Source: Clostridium sp. OF09-36 (GTDB taxonomy: Bacteria > Bacillota > Clostridia > Lachnospirales > Lachnospiraceae). From it: 64,000 nt of DNA. The DNA is taken from NCBI RefSeq assembly GCF_003481985.1, contig NZ_QUMD01000004.1:1-64000 (forward strand), given 5' to 3'. Positions within the stretch are counted from its first letter, which is position 1, and each line of letters starts with the position of its first letter. Of the stretch, positions 8,794-19,198 are shown in pieces. The translations under genes were made by a program, and so were the position numbers. The notes under the pieces were generated by a model. It ran no database searches and was not told where the DNA came from. It saw only the letters and a program-made list of their open reading frames with translations.

Positions 8794-10913
8794 TTGGCTG
8801 GAAGAGAATATCCGTTGGAGAGAACCAGAAATATTGGTATCATGGCTCACATCGATGCTGGTAAGACCACTTTGACTGAGCGTATCCTGTATTACACTGG
8901 TGTAAACTACAAAATCGGTGATACTCACGAAGGTACTGCTACCATGGACTGGATGGAACAGGAGCAGGAGAGAGGTATTACCATTACTTCAGCAGCTACT
9001 ACCTGTCACTGGACCATTCATGGCCAGGACAACCGTCCGATCAAAGGACAGCCGGAGTATCGTATCAACATCATCGATACCCCAGGTCACGTAGACTTCA
9101 CTGTTGAGGTAGAGCGTTCCCTTCGTGTACTGGACGGCGCTGTTGGCGTGTTCTGTGCAAAGGGTGGTGTAGAGCCGCAGTCCGAGAACGTTTGGCGCCA
9201 GGCTGATACCTACAACGTACCGCGTATGGCATTCATCAACAAGATGGATATCCTGGGTGCTAACTTCTACGGCGCAGTAGAGCAGATCCGTACCAGACTT
9301 GGTAAGAACGCTATCTGCTTACAGCTGCCGATCGGTAAAGAGGACGAGTTCAAGGGCATCATCGACCTGTTCGAGATGCAGGCTTACATCTACAACGATG
9401 ATAAGGGCGACGACGTTACTGTTTGCGAAATCCCGGATGATATGAAGGATGATGCAGAGTTATATCACACCGAGCTGGTAGAGAAGATCTGCGAGCTGGA
9501 TGACGATCTGATGATGCAGTATCTGGAAGGCGAAGAGCCGTCTATCGAGGATCTGAAGAAAGTATTAAGAAAAGCTACCTGCGAGTGTACCGCTGTTCCG
9601 GTATGCTGCGGTAGTGCATACAGAAACAAAGGTGTTCAGAGACTTTTGAACGCTGTAATCGAGTTCATGCCGGCTCCGACCGATATCCCGTCTATCAAGG
9701 GTACCGATATGGACGGCAATGAAGTATTCCGTCATTCTTCCGATGAAGAGCCTTTCGCAGCTCTGGCATTCAAGATCATGACTGACCCGTTCGTAGGTAA
9801 ACTGGCATTCTTCCGTGTGTACTCCGGTACCATGAATTCCGGTTCTTACGTTCTGAATGCTACCAAGGGCAAGAAAGAGCGTGTTGGCCGTATCCTTCAG
9901 ATGCACGCTAACAAGAGACAGGAGATCGACAAAGTTTACTCCGGCGATATCGCTGCAGCAGTAGGCTTTAAGATTACCGGTACCGGTGATACCATCTGTG
10001 ATGAGAATCATCCGGTTATCCTGGAGTCCATGGAGTTCCCGGAGCCGGTTATCGATATCGCTATCGAGCCTAAGACCAAAGCTGGTCAGGGCAAGATGAG
10101 TGAGGCACTTGCAAAACTTGCAGAGGAGGATCCGACTTTCCGTGCATCCACCAACCAGGAGACTGGCCAGACCATCATCTCCGGTATGGGTGAGTTACAT
10201 CTGGAGATCATCGTAGACCGTCTTCTGAGAGAGTTCAACGTTGAAGCTAACGTTGGTGCTCCGCAGGTTGCTTACAAAGAGACCTTCACCAAGGCCGTAG
10301 ACGTAGACAGCAAATATGCTAAGCAGTCTGGTGGTCGTGGTCAGTACGGTCACTGTAAAGTTCACTTCGAGCCGATGGATGCGAACGCAGAAGAGACCTT
10401 CAAGTTCGAGTCTACCGTTGTCGGTGGTGCTATCCCGAAAGAGTACATCCCGGCAGTTGGCGCTGGTATCGAAGAGGCTGCTAAGTCCGGTATCCTTGCT
10501 GGATTCCCGGTACTCGGCGTAAAAGCTACCGTATACGACGGTTCTTACCATGAGGTCGACTCTAACGAGATGGCATTCAAGATTGCCGGTTCCATGGCAT
10601 TCAAGGAGGCTATGCAGAAGGCAGGCGCTATCCTGCTTGAGCCGATCATGAAGGTTGAAGTTACCATGCCAGAGGAGTACATGGGTGATGTTATCGGTGA
10701 TATCAACTCCCGTCGTGGCCGTATCGAGGGTATGGATGACTTAGGCGGCGGTAAGATCGTAAGAGCATACGTTCCGCTTTCCGAGATGTTCGGTTACTCT
10801 ACCGACTTCGTTCCAAGACTCAGGGACGTGGTAACTACTCCATGTTCTTCGAGAAGTACGAGCCGGTTCCGAAGTCCGTACAGGAGAAGGTTATCAACGA
10901 GCACAAAAAGTAA
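8794..10913 (+). CDS. fusA: Elongation factor G, with one-base deletion near the 3' end
   Basis: EF-G is the translocation GTPase of the ribosome. The G1 motif AHIDAGKTT, G2 with RGITI, G3 DTPGHVDF and G4 NKMD are all present, followed by domains II-V. The start is TTG at 8794 with AGGAGG eight bases upstream. Near 10810 one C is missing: TTCCGTTCC would restore the conserved domain V end (FRSKTQGRGNYSMFFEKYEP). The restored frame ends in HKK at TAA 10911, giving about 706 residues. EF-G is normally essential, and no second copy is in the window, so this shift is most likely a sequence error. Confidence 0.95.
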
Positions 10914-11119
10914 TTAAACCTTAATTACAATCAAATCTAATTTCCGGCACAGGAGTTTCGCAAAGGTCTTCCGGCTTTGTCTGAAGTCCCTTTGCGGGCT
11001 GCCGCCCGGAATAGAGAAAAGGCTTGAAAATATTGCACAAATAGCATATAATAAAGAACAGCCTAACCATATAATCAATCGCCCGTACTAGGCGGGCAAA
11101 TCAAGGAGGACGTTATAAA
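10914..11119. promoter_or_regulatory. fusA-tuf spacer with tuf promoter
   Basis: TTGAAA (11024-11029), a 17-bp spacer and TATAAT (11047-11052) give tuf its own promoter, with a leader of about 60 bases. An inverted repeat CGCAAAGG/CCTTTGCG lies at about 10957-10997. It lacks a T tract, so it is not a clear terminator. Confidence 0.75.
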
Positions 11120-12313
11120 ATGGCAAAAGCAAAGTTTGAAAGAACCAAACCGCATTGTAACATTGGTACCATCGGCCACGTTGACCATGGTAAAACCACT
11201 CTGACCGCAGCAATCACCAAAGTTCTGTCTGAGAGAGTTGCTGGTAACACCGCTACCGATTTCGAGAACATCGATAAGGCTCCGGAGGAGAGAGAGCGTG
11301 GTATCACCATTTCTACCGCACACGTTGAGTATGAGACTGAGAAGAGACACTATGCACACGTTGACTGCCCAGGACATGCTGACTACGTTAAGAACATGAT
11401 CACCGGTGCAGCTCAGATGGATGGCGCTATCCTTGTAGTAGCAGCAACCGATGGTGTTATGGCTCAGACCAGAGAGCACATCCTGCTTTCCCGTCAGGTA
11501 GGCGTACCGTACATCGTTGTATTCATGAACAAGTGTGATATGGTTGACGATCCGGAGCTGCTTGAGTTAGTAGACATGGAGATCCGTGAGCTGCTGAACG
11601 AGTACGAGTTCCCGGGCGATGACACCCCGATCATTCAGGGTTCTGCTCTGAAAGCTCTGGAAGATCCGATGGGCGAGTGGGGCGACAAGATCATGGAGCT
11701 TATGGATGCAGTTGATAGCTGGATCCCGGATCCGCAGCGTGAGACTGATAAGCCGTTCCTGATGCCAGTCGAGGACGTATTCACCATTACTGGTCGTGGT
11801 ACCGTTGCTACCGGCCGTGTAGAGCGTGGTGTTCTTCATCTGAACGATGAGGTTGAGATCGTTGGTATCCACGAGGAGACCAAGAAGACCGTTGTTACCG
11901 GTATCGAGATGTTCCGTAAGTTACTGGATGAGGCTCAGGCTGGTGATAACATCGGTGCTCTGCTTCGTGGTATCCAGAGAACTGAGATCGAGCGTGGACA
12001 GGTTCTGTGTAAGCCGGCATCTGTAAAGTGCCACAACAAGTTTACCGCACAGGTTTACGTTCTGACCAAAGACGAGGGTGGTCGTCATACCCCGTTCTTC
12101 AACAACTATCGTCCGCAGTTCTACTTCAGAACAACTGACGTAACCGGCGTTTGCGAGCTCCCGGCTGGTACCGAGATGTGCATGCCTGGTGATAACGTAG
12201 AGATGACCGTTGAGCTGATCCATCCGGTAGCTATGGAGCAGGGTCTTCGTTTCGCTATCCGTGAGGGTGGTAGAACCGTAGGTTCAGGTCGTGTTGTTAC
12301 CATCTGCGACTAA
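11120..12313 (+). CDS. tuf: Elongation factor Tu
   Basis: EF-Tu delivers aminoacyl-tRNA to the ribosome. It has 397 residues, with G1 GHVDHGKTT, G2 RGITI, G3 DCPGHADYVKNM, G4 NKCD and the three domains complete to the usual GSGRVVTICD end. AAGGAGGA precedes the ATG. Codon choice is strongly biased, as in fusA. It is transcribed from its own promoter and closed by a strong terminator. Confidence 0.98.
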   Translation: MAKAKFERTKPHCNIGTIGHVDHGKTTLTAAITKVLSERVAGNTATDFENIDKAPEERERGITISTAHVEYETEKRHYAHVDCPGHADYVKNMITGAAQMDGAILVVAATDGVMAQTREHILLSRQVGVPYIVVFMNKCDMVDDPELLELVDMEIRELLNEYEFPGDDTPIIQGSALKALEDPMGEWGDKIMELMDAVDSWIPDPQRETDKPFLMPVEDVFTITGRGTVATGRVERGVLHLNDEVEIVGIHEETKKTVVTGIEMFRKLLDEAQAGDNIGALLRGIQRTEIERGQVLCKPASVKCHNKFTAQVYVLTKDEGGRHTPFFNNYRPQFYFRTTDVTGVCELPAGTEMCMPGDNVEMTVELIHPVAMEQGLRFAIREGGRTVGSGRVVTICD

Positions 12314-12392
12314 TCTCTAATTAGAAATTAATCGAAATTTTCATATAATGTAGATGCGCCTGGTGCGCCTACTGTGTCCAAACGTAAGAGGG

Positions 12393-12421
12393 CCCGTGGA
12401 GATTTTTCTCCACGGGTTTTT
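12393..12421 (+). terminator. tuf terminator
   Basis: CCCGTGGAGA (12393-12402), a TTTT loop and TCTCCACGGG (12407-12416) are followed by TTTTT: a textbook intrinsic terminator. Confidence 0.92.
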
Positions 12422-12710
12422 CTGTTATCTGGCACCTGGAAAACTTTATCTGGGATCTGCAAAATGTCATGGGCAGCTCCGGAAGATGTGTATTGGAACT
12501 GCAATCAGAACAGCATCAGCAAGGACGCTGCTATCACGGGTAAAAACGTAAGGAAAATTCACACATTTTTCAAAGTAAGAACTGGTAATTTATGTTATAA
12601 TCAGAAACTGTATCATAAATGTAAGATTAGGCGTTATCACATAGAAGTGATCCATGGATAACACAGCAAGTGGATAACATAAAATGGATAGCAGAACAAG
12701 GAGTAAATGA
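12422..12710. other. Intergenic region between tuf and the subtilisin gene
   Basis: About 290 bases. Small reading frames here lack ribosome binding sites and protein-like composition. A TTATAAT hexamer near 12596 could be a -10 element for the downstream protease gene, but no good -35 box is seen. Nothing else is recognised. Confidence 0.5.
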
Positions 12711-14294
12711 ATGAACTATAAACGAAAATTAGTTTCCGGTCTGGCACTATGCCTTTGCGGCGCCAGTCTGGCAGCGCACCAGCCTGAAAGACCGGAGATA
12801 TCCGGAAGGGTTACGGGGCAGACAGAAACTACGTCAGATCGGACACAGGAAACGTCAGCCTACGATGCGGAGCGATATACATTTTCTACAGATGTCTACG
12901 GTCCGGGCGTAACCAATCTGTCTTCTTCTGACAGCTATTCCAAGTACCAGTGGGGATTGAAAAATGATGCGGAGCTTCAGTACAGCGAGATAACAAACCG
13001 CTTCAAGGACAGCAACCCGAAGCTTGCCACGTATATTGACCTGGCAAACTACCTGGGAATGCCGGCACCGGTGGCTGGTCCGGATGCTTACCGGATCAAA
13101 GAAACCCGCGCCAGAAAAGGCGTAGATATCAATGTACTCCCTGCCTGGAATCTTTATAATGCCAGTACAGAGGGGCATCGTCAGGTGGTGGTTGCAGTCA
13201 TTGACACCGGAATCGACATCGACCACCCGGATCTGAAGGATGCCATTTGGACCAACGAAGACGAAATTCCGGGAGATGGCATCGATAATGACGGCAACGG
13301 CTATATCGACGATGTACACGGCTGGAATTTCTTTGATGGAAATAATGAACTCTGCAAGGGCAGCGAGGACGATCACGGAACCCATGCGGCAGGAACCATT
13401 GCTGCGACCCGTGGAAACGGCGGTATTGCCGGAATCGCGGATAACAAGTATGTTAAGATCATGTCTCTAAAAGCGCTGGGAACCCAGTACGGCGTGGGTG
13501 AGGAAAAGGCAATCATCGAAGCCATCCGCTATGCGGAAGCAAACGGTGCCTCCATCTGCAACCTCAGTTTTGGAACGACCGAATATTATCCAGAACTGGA
13601 AAAGGTCATGCGCGAATCAAAGATGCTGTTTGTGGTATCAGCCGGAAACGGAGACGCGAAAGGAATCGGAGAGGATACGGATCAGAAACCGGATTACCCG
13701 TCTTCCTTTGATTTAGATAATGTGATATCCGTTGCGAACCTGATGTTCGACGGAAACCTGGCTGAGAGCTCCAATTATGGCGCTAAGAGCGTAGATATCG
13801 CAGCACCCGGCACTTATATCGTCAGCACCATTGCAAACAGCGGATATGGCTTTATGACAGGAACCTCCATGTCTACCCCGATGGTAACCGGCGCGGCAGC
13901 TTTCCTGTATTCCTACCGCACCGACCTGCACCTCTCTGACATCCGCAAGGTTCTGTTAGAAACCGCCCGCAAGATCCCGCCGTTAGAAGGCAAGCTCAGC
14001 AGCAACGGCATGCTGGATGTGTACGCGGCACTGAATTACGGAAGAGCGGCAGAGAATACAGCAGAAAGCGCTGGCACAGACAATGGTGGAAGCACCGACA
14101 CAGGCAATGGCGGCAATGCCGACAGCACCGGAGCAGATGTCTCAGCGGCTGTAGGAAACACTGGAAATCCAGAAAGCGCACAGTCTGGACAGGAAACACA
14201 AAGCTCCGGAGATACAGCTCAGAGAGAATCCCAGACAACCACTTCAAAAACCATTACAGCCGGAGGCGGAGAGCCGATCCGGCTGGGCCAGTAA
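12711..14294 (+). CDS. Secreted subtilisin-like S8 serine protease
   Basis: A 527-residue secreted protease. A signal peptide is visible (LVSGLALCLCGASLA), followed by a propeptide-like stretch of about 110 residues. The S8 catalytic domain has Asp in VVAVIDTGIDIDHPD, His in DDHGTHAAGTIA, an oxyanion Asn in SAGNGD and Ser in TGTSMSTPMVTGAA. A Ser/Thr/Gly/Asn-rich tail of about 80 residues follows and is probably a disordered linker; no LPXTG motif ends it. The weak ribosome binding site AAGGAG lies 7 bases before the ATG. Convergent with the carboxypeptidase gene. Confidence 0.9.
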   Translation: MNYKRKLVSGLALCLCGASLAAHQPERPEISGRVTGQTETTSDRTQETSAYDAERYTFSTDVYGPGVTNLSSSDSYSKYQWGLKNDAELQYSEITNRFKDSNPKLATYIDLANYLGMPAPVAGPDAYRIKETRARKGVDINVLPAWNLYNASTEGHRQVVVAVIDTGIDIDHPDLKDAIWTNEDEIPGDGIDNDGNGYIDDVHGWNFFDGNNELCKGSEDDHGTHAAGTIAATRGNGGIAGIADNKYVKIMSLKALGTQYGVGEEKAIIEAIRYAEANGASICNLSFGTTEYYPELEKVMRESKMLFVVSAGNGDAKGIGEDTDQKPDYPSSFDLDNVISVANLMFDGNLAESSNYGAKSVDIAAPGTYIVSTIANSGYGFMTGTSMSTPMVTGAAAFLYSYRTDLHLSDIRKVLLETARKIPPLEGKLSSNGMLDVYAALNYGRAAENTAESAGTDNGGSTDTGNGGNADSTGADVSAAVGNTGNPESAQSGQETQSSGDTAQRESQTTTSKTITAGGGEPIRLGQ

Positions 14295-14297
14295 ATT

Positions 14298-14381
14298 TAA
14301 ACAATTTAATTGAAAACGATGGGCCGTGTGAGTTGCCGGAAGGCAACTCACACGGCCCTATTAAAGTTAATCAAATTGTTA
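14298..14381. terminator. Bidirectional palindromic terminator element, copy 2
   Basis: The same core as copy 1, with a GGAA loop. The ends are ACAATTTAATT and AATCAAATTGTTA. The last three bases are the stop codon of the carboxypeptidase gene on the other strand, so the element is directly abutted by both convergent genes. Confidence 0.85.
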
Positions 14382-15872
14382 TTTCTTCTTATTCTTGTAT
14401 TCTTCCAGCAGCCGCTCAAACTCTTCCTGATCACCGGATCGCTGCAGCCGCTGTCTTCTGCGTTTGCGGCGCTCGGCGAGGGCTTTTGCTTCTTTCTTTC
14501 TGGAGTAGATGATCCATCCTGCAATGCCGATCACGGCAAGGACGAGGAGCACGATCAGGATCGTGACCAGTACACCGGCGATGGAGAAGCTTCTGTGGGT
14601 GCGCTGTGAATCTGTAGCATTGGAGCTGGTGGCGAGGGAGCTGTTTGCGGTGTCAGCAGAGCCAGAGGCATTGGTACTGCCGTCTCCGGTTGTAGCTGAG
14701 GCACCGGTGCTGCCGTCCCCATTATCGATGGTAACGCCGTCTTTGACAAGCAGATAAGCAGTGCCGATCACGCGGTCGTTGTAGGTGTAGGTGAGGAGAG
14801 CCACGGCGTTGTCCGGGCTGACCTCTGGCAATGCGCCGAGGGAAATATCGGCATCCTCAAAGGAGGCACCGTTTGGCAGGGTAATGACGCTGTCCGGGTC
14901 GATCATCAGATCGGAGACCTGGAAGGAACCCTTGTCCAGATTGATGGTTTCGTTTCCGGTGACATAGCGGCTTTCGTAGTCGGCCACGGTGTAATTCTGG
15001 AAGGAGCGGAACCCAAACTCCAGAAGTGCCTTTCCGTCTACAAAGTACTGGCGCGGCTGTCCTTTTAAGATAACGGATACGAGACGGCGGTTATCCTTGA
15101 CTGCGTAGGTGACCAGGGTGTTTCCGGCTTTGATCAGATAACCTGTTTTTCCGGCGATTGCTTCCGGATAGTAGTAGGGACTGCTCTGATCTTCGGTGAC
15201 ACAGAGACGGTGTTCGCCGCGGATGGTGAAACCGTCCGGATTCTGGGTGGTCGGTGCGATCTTATGGGTCGTGGCGGAGCTGATCTCTACCATGGTTTCA
15301 TTGTCATATGCGGCCTGCGCGATCAGGGCCATATCGTAAGCGGAAACGTACTGGTTATCTCCGTTTAAGCCGGATGGATTTTCAAAGTGGCTTTCCTGGC
15401 ATCCAAGCTCCACCAGTTTTTCATTCATCATGTCCACAAAGGCGGAAATGCTGCCTGCCGTATGCTCTGCCAGGGCATTGGCTGCCTGGTTGCAGGACAC
15501 TAAAAGCAGGGAGTAGAGACAGTCCTCTACGGAAAGCTGGTCCCCGGCTACGACGCTGATTTTATTTCCGCTGTCTGCCTCAACCTGGTTGACAGCCGTC
15601 GTAGAAAATGTTACAGTATCATCCAGACTGCAATTTTCCAGAACGATGAGTGCTGTCAGGATTTTGGTAATGCTGGCTGGCGGGTAGGTCAGGTGGATAT
15701 TCTGTCCATATAAAATGGCACCGGAATCCATATCCATGACAATGCCGGCCTCGGCCATAATGCCGGTATCGGAAGGCCAGTCGGGCTTAGCCCAGGCTGT
15801 CAGAATGAACAACTGGCATGTTAGGGCAAAACATACAAATTTTGTTATCTTTTGTTTCCATTTATTCAGCAA
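14379..15872 (-). CDS. D-alanyl-D-alanine carboxypeptidase (DacF-like low-molecular-weight PBP)
   Basis: This enzyme trims the terminal D-Ala of peptidoglycan stem peptides outside the cell. It has a signal peptide (residues 11-28), then the penicillin-binding motifs SITK (67-70), SCN (126-128) and KTG (242-244). A membrane segment near residue 450 and a very basic Lys/Arg/Glu-rich cytoplasmic tail follow, as in clostridial DacF proteins. An Ala/Ser/Thr/Gly-rich linker precedes the membrane segment. The start is TTG at 15872; AGGAGG eight bases upstream decides it. It has 497 residues. Confidence 0.92.
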   Translation of the reverse strand: MLNKWKQKITKFVCFALTCQLFILTAWAKPDWPSDTGIMAEAGIVMDMDSGAILYGQNIHLTYPPASITKILTALIVLENCSLDDTVTFSTTAVNQVEADSGNKISVVAGDQLSVEDCLYSLLLVSCNQAANALAEHTAGSISAFVDMMNEKLVELGCQESHFENPSGLNGDNQYVSAYDMALIAQAAYDNETMVEISSATTHKIAPTTQNPDGFTIRGEHRLCVTEDQSSPYYYPEAIAGKTGYLIKAGNTLVTYAVKDNRRLVSVILKGQPRQYFVDGKALLEFGFRSFQNYTVADYESRYVTGNETINLDKGSFQVSDLMIDPDSVITLPNGASFEDADISLGALPEVSPDNAVALLTYTYNDRVIGTAYLLVKDGVTIDNGDGSTGASATTGDGSTNASGSADTANSSLATSSNATDSQRTHRSFSIAGVLVTILIVLLVLAVIGIAGWIIYSRKKEAKALAERRKRRRQRLQRSGDQEEFERLLEEYKNKKK

Positions 15873-16073
15873 TGTGCGAACCTCCTGTGTCCTTTTTCCG
15901 TCTGCGGTTTGGGTTCAAAAGCAAGGAACTTTGCGGTGTTTCCCGCATTTTGGCAAGACGGACCTGTCTAATCATACCTTATGTAAAATAAATATTCAAC
16001 CAAATATTCCATGAAATATTCGTGAAATTGCCACTTCCATTTTCCCCATATTTGTAGTATCATAATCACTGCT

Positions 16074-16121
16074 ACGACATATAGTTGTTAATAATATAAG
16101 AAAATACAAGATATAGTATAT
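16074..16121 (+). promoter_or_regulatory. Two candidate NrdR boxes upstream of nrdD
   Basis: ACGACATATAGTTGTT (16074-16089) and ACAAGATATAGTATAT (16106-16121) share AC-A-ATATAGT and begin 32 bp apart, about three helical turns. Tandem boxes with this spacing are the known pattern for the NrdR repressor of ribonucleotide reductase genes. Assignment is inferred from motif and position. Confidence 0.6.
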
Positions 16122-16138
16122 ACGAGAGGGGTTTGGGC

Positions 16139-18382
16139 ATGACTACGGATGTTAAGACTAATGTGATCAAGAGAAACGGCAAAGAGGTTTCTTTTGATGT
16201 CTCTAAAATTGTGAGCGCGATCACCAAAGCCAATGCCAGTGTCGATCATCTTCATCAGCTGAATGAATACCAGATTAACGCAGTGGCAGACATGATCGCA
16301 AAGCAGGTGGAAGAGGCAACGCATGCGGTAAACGTAGAAGATATTCAGGATATGGTGGAGACCGGCATCATGGAGATGCGCGGTTACGAGGTGGCACAGA
16401 AGTATGTGCGTTACCGCTATAAGAGAGAATTAACCAGAAAATCCAATACAACGGATAATGGTATCCTGGCTCTGATCGAGCACATGAACGAGGAAGTAAA
16501 GCAGGAAAATTCCAATAAAAACCCGGTGATCAACTCTACCCAGCGTGACTACATGGCTGGTGAGGTCAGCAAGGATTTAAGCCGGCGCGTGCTTCTTCCG
16601 GAGGACGTCGTGCGTGCACATGAGGCTGGCATCATCCATTTCCATGATACCGATTATTTCGCACAGAAGGAGCACAACTGTGACCTGATCAACTTAGAGG
16701 ACATGCTTCAGAATGGCACGGTCATCAGCGAGACCATGATCGAGAAGCCGCACAGCTTTTTCACTGCCTGCAACGTTACTACCCAGATCGTGGCGCAGGT
16801 AGCCAGCAACCAGTACGGCGGACAGTCCTTCTCTCTGGCACACCTGGCTCCGTTTGTAGACATCAGCCGTAAAAAGCTGCGCAAGAACGTGATCGCAGAA
16901 CGTGAAGAATGCGGGGAATCCTTAGATGACGCGATCATCGACCGCGTGGTAGAGCGCAGACTGCGCGATGAGATCAAGAGCGGTATCCAGACCATCCAGT
17001 ACCAGCTCATCACCCTCATGACCTGTAACGGACAGGCTCCGTTTGTGACCATGTTCATGTACTTAGACGAGGTTCCGGAGGGCCGTACCCGTGATGACCT
17101 TGCCATGATCATCGAGGAAGTCATGATCCAGAGAATGCAGGGCGTTAAGAATGAAAAGGGCGTGTGGATCACCCCGGCATTCCCGAAGCTGATCTATGTT
17201 CTGGACGAAGACAACATCACCGAGGATTCCAAATACTGGCATCTGACTGAGCTTGCAGCGAAATGTACCGCAAAGCGTATGGTACCGGATTACATCTCAG
17301 CAAAGATCATGAAGGAGATGAAGGGTGGAAACGTTTACCCGTGCATGGGCTGCCGTTCCTTCCTGACTGTTGAGGATTCCCAGAGAAACCCGGATGGAAG
17401 CCACAAGTTCTACGGACGTTTTAACCAGGGCGTTGTGACCATTAACCTGGTGGATGTGGCATGCTCCTCTGAGGGCGATATGGACCGCTTCTGGGAGATT
17501 TTTGAGGAGCGCCTGGAGCTCTGTCACCGCGCACTGCGCTGCCGTCATGAGCGCCTGCTTGGAACCATTTCCGATGTAGCGCCGATCCTGTGGCAGAACG
17601 GGGCCCTGGCAAGACTGAAAAAGGGTGAGACCATCGACAAGCTTCTGTTTGACGGTTACTCCACCATTTCCCTTGGCTACTGTGGCCTTCACGAGATGTG
17701 TGTGCGCATGACCGGAAAATCCCACACGGACCCGGCTGCAAAACCGTTCGCGCTGGCTGTGATGCAGAAGATGAACGACAAGTGCAGGGAGTGGAGAGAG
17801 GCAGAGAACATCAGCTATTCCGTATACGGAACACCGATGGAGTCCACCACCTACAAATTTGCAAAATGCCTGCAGAAGCGTTTCGGCATCATCCCGGGAG
17901 TTACCGATAAGAACTACATTACCAACAGCTATCATGTGCATGTAACCGAGGAGATCGATGCATTCAGCAAGCTGAAATTTGAGTCCGAGTTCCAGAAGCT
18001 GTCTCCGGGCGGAGCAATCAGCTATGTGGAAGTACCGAACATGCAGCAGAATATCCCGGCGGTTCTCTCTGTCATGAAGTTCATCTATGAGAACATCATG
18101 TACGCAGAGCTGAACACCAAGAGCGACTATTGCGAGTGCTGCGGCTACGATGGCGAGATCAAGATCGTCGAAGACGAGTCCGGCAAGTTAGTATGGGAGT
18201 GCCCGAACTGCGGAAACCGTGACCAGGACAAGATGTCTGTGGCACGCCGTACCTGCGGTTACATCGGAACCCAGTTCTGGAATCAGGGACGCACCCAGGA
18301 GATCCGTGACCGTGTGCTGCATCTGTCTACAAAGAGCAGCGTGTCTGTCGATGGCGGCACAAGCAGTTCATCAGCGGTATAA
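16139..18382 (+). CDS. nrdD: Anaerobic ribonucleoside-triphosphate reductase
   Basis: Makes deoxyribonucleotides from NTPs under anaerobic conditions by glycyl-radical chemistry. The start at ATG 16139 follows GAGAGGGG. An N-terminal ATP-cone (about residues 5-95, VIKRNGKEVSFDVSKIVSAI) senses ATP/dATP. Near the C terminus the four Zn-site cysteines are visible (CECCGYDG and CPNCG) and the glycyl-radical loop RTCGYIG lies at about residue 706. It has 747 residues, a normal length. nrdG follows 17 bases later, so the two form an operon. Confidence 0.97.
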   Translation: MTTDVKTNVIKRNGKEVSFDVSKIVSAITKANASVDHLHQLNEYQINAVADMIAKQVEEATHAVNVEDIQDMVETGIMEMRGYEVAQKYVRYRYKRELTRKSNTTDNGILALIEHMNEEVKQENSNKNPVINSTQRDYMAGEVSKDLSRRVLLPEDVVRAHEAGIIHFHDTDYFAQKEHNCDLINLEDMLQNGTVISETMIEKPHSFFTACNVTTQIVAQVASNQYGGQSFSLAHLAPFVDISRKKLRKNVIAEREECGESLDDAIIDRVVERRLRDEIKSGIQTIQYQLITLMTCNGQAPFVTMFMYLDEVPEGRTRDDLAMIIEEVMIQRMQGVKNEKGVWITPAFPKLIYVLDEDNITEDSKYWHLTELAAKCTAKRMVPDYISAKIMKEMKGGNVYPCMGCRSFLTVEDSQRNPDGSHKFYGRFNQGVVTINLVDVACSSEGDMDRFWEIFEERLELCHRALRCRHERLLGTISDVAPILWQNGALARLKKGETIDKLLFDGYSTISLGYCGLHEMCVRMTGKSHTDPAAKPFALAVMQKMNDKCREWREAENISYSVYGTPMESTTYKFAKCLQKRFGIIPGVTDKNYITNSYHVHVTEEIDAFSKLKFESEFQKLSPGGAISYVEVPNMQQNIPAVLSVMKFIYENIMYAELNTKSDYCECCGYDGEIKIVEDESGKLVWECPNCGNRDQDKMSVARRTCGYIGTQFWNQGRTQEIRDRVLHLSTKSSVSVDGGTSSSSAV

Positions 18383-18399
18383 GTAAGCGGGGGTAAATT

Positions 18400-18945
18400 A
18401 TGAAGTATGCGCAGGTATTTACGTGCGATATTGCAAATGGCCCCGGCTGCCGGACCTCTTTGTTTGTTTCCGGCTGTACGCACCATTGTAAGGACTGCTT
18501 TAACGAGGTCGCGTGGGATTTCAATTATGGCAGAGAGTTCGACAGCCAGGTGCAGGATGAGCTGATCAAAGAGAGCAGACCCTCTTACATCGATGGTTTT
18601 ACCTTTCTTGGCGGGGAGCCGATGGAAGTTGCAAACCAGAAGGCACTGCGTCCGTTTCTGGAACGGATCCGGACGGAGCTGCCAGGAAAAAATATCTGGA
18701 TCTATTCCGGGTACACCTACGAGGAACTGACCGACCCGCACAACACACGGTGTCATAGTGAAGATACGGATGCCATCCTTGCAATGACGGACGTACTTGT
18801 AGATGGAAGATTTGAACTGGATAAAAAAGATATTACCCTAAGATTTCGGGGGTCCTCCAACCAGCGGGTCATTGATGTGCCGGAAACCAGAAAGAATGGG
18901 CATATCGTGCTGAGCAAATATGGAGAGAAAGAGAAGCTATTATAA
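18400..18945 (+). CDS. nrdG: Anaerobic ribonucleotide reductase activating protein (radical SAM)
   Basis: Uses S-adenosylmethionine and a [4Fe-4S] cluster to install the glycyl radical on NrdD. It has 181 residues. The N-terminal block CDIANGPGCRTSLFVSGC leads into the cluster motif CTHHCKDC (CxxxCxxC). GGEP (in TFLGGEPM) is the SAM-contact motif of the family. GGGGG lies eight bases before the ATG. It is transcribed with nrdD and followed by a terminator. Confidence 0.96.
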   Translation: MKYAQVFTCDIANGPGCRTSLFVSGCTHHCKDCFNEVAWDFNYGREFDSQVQDELIKESRPSYIDGFTFLGGEPMEVANQKALRPFLERIRTELPGKNIWIYSGYTYEELTDPHNTRCHSEDTDAILAMTDVLVDGRFELDKKDITLRFRGSSNQRVIDVPETRKNGHIVLSKYGEKEKLL

Positions 18946-18950
18946 TAATG

Positions 18951-18985
18951 AGAGTCATCGGCGGTTGCTGCCGGTGGCTCTTTTC
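18951..18985 (+). terminator. nrdDG terminator
   Basis: AGAGTCATCGGCGG pairs with CTGCCGGTGGCTCT over a three-base loop, followed by TTTTCATTT. Confidence 0.8.
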
Positions 18986-19046
18986 ATTTCATGTTTTATA
19001 AATTCTAACATTTTTATGAAAATTATGGCGCACACTCCCGCGTGCC

Positions 19047-19075
19047 TTGCACCTGAGGAAAATTAATGGTATACT
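19047..19075 (+). promoter_or_regulatory. Promoter of the polysaccharide locus
   Basis: TTGCAC (19047-19052), a 17-bp spacer and TATACT (19070-19075). The leader to the first gene is about 115 bases. Upstream reading in the same frame as the first gene lacks its own start signals. Confidence 0.7.
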
Positions 19076-19198
19076 GTCGTGGTAAATTACCCGTATTGCG
19101 GCCAGCAGGGCCAAAAGAGCGGAAAAGCGTCCGGCTCCGGGCACCTTCCGGGCAGAAAACAGCAGCCATTTTGCGGCTCTGCAAATGAAAGGAATACC

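Noticed and set aside
10801..10917. Possible programmed frameshift or readthrough at the end of fusA
   Set aside because: No slippery heptamer or stimulatory structure is seen, the family has no such control, and the change fits a single missing C like the other indels.
12354..12661. Two overlapping small frames after tuf
   Set aside because: They cross the tuf terminator, lack ribosome binding sites and have no recognisable composition.
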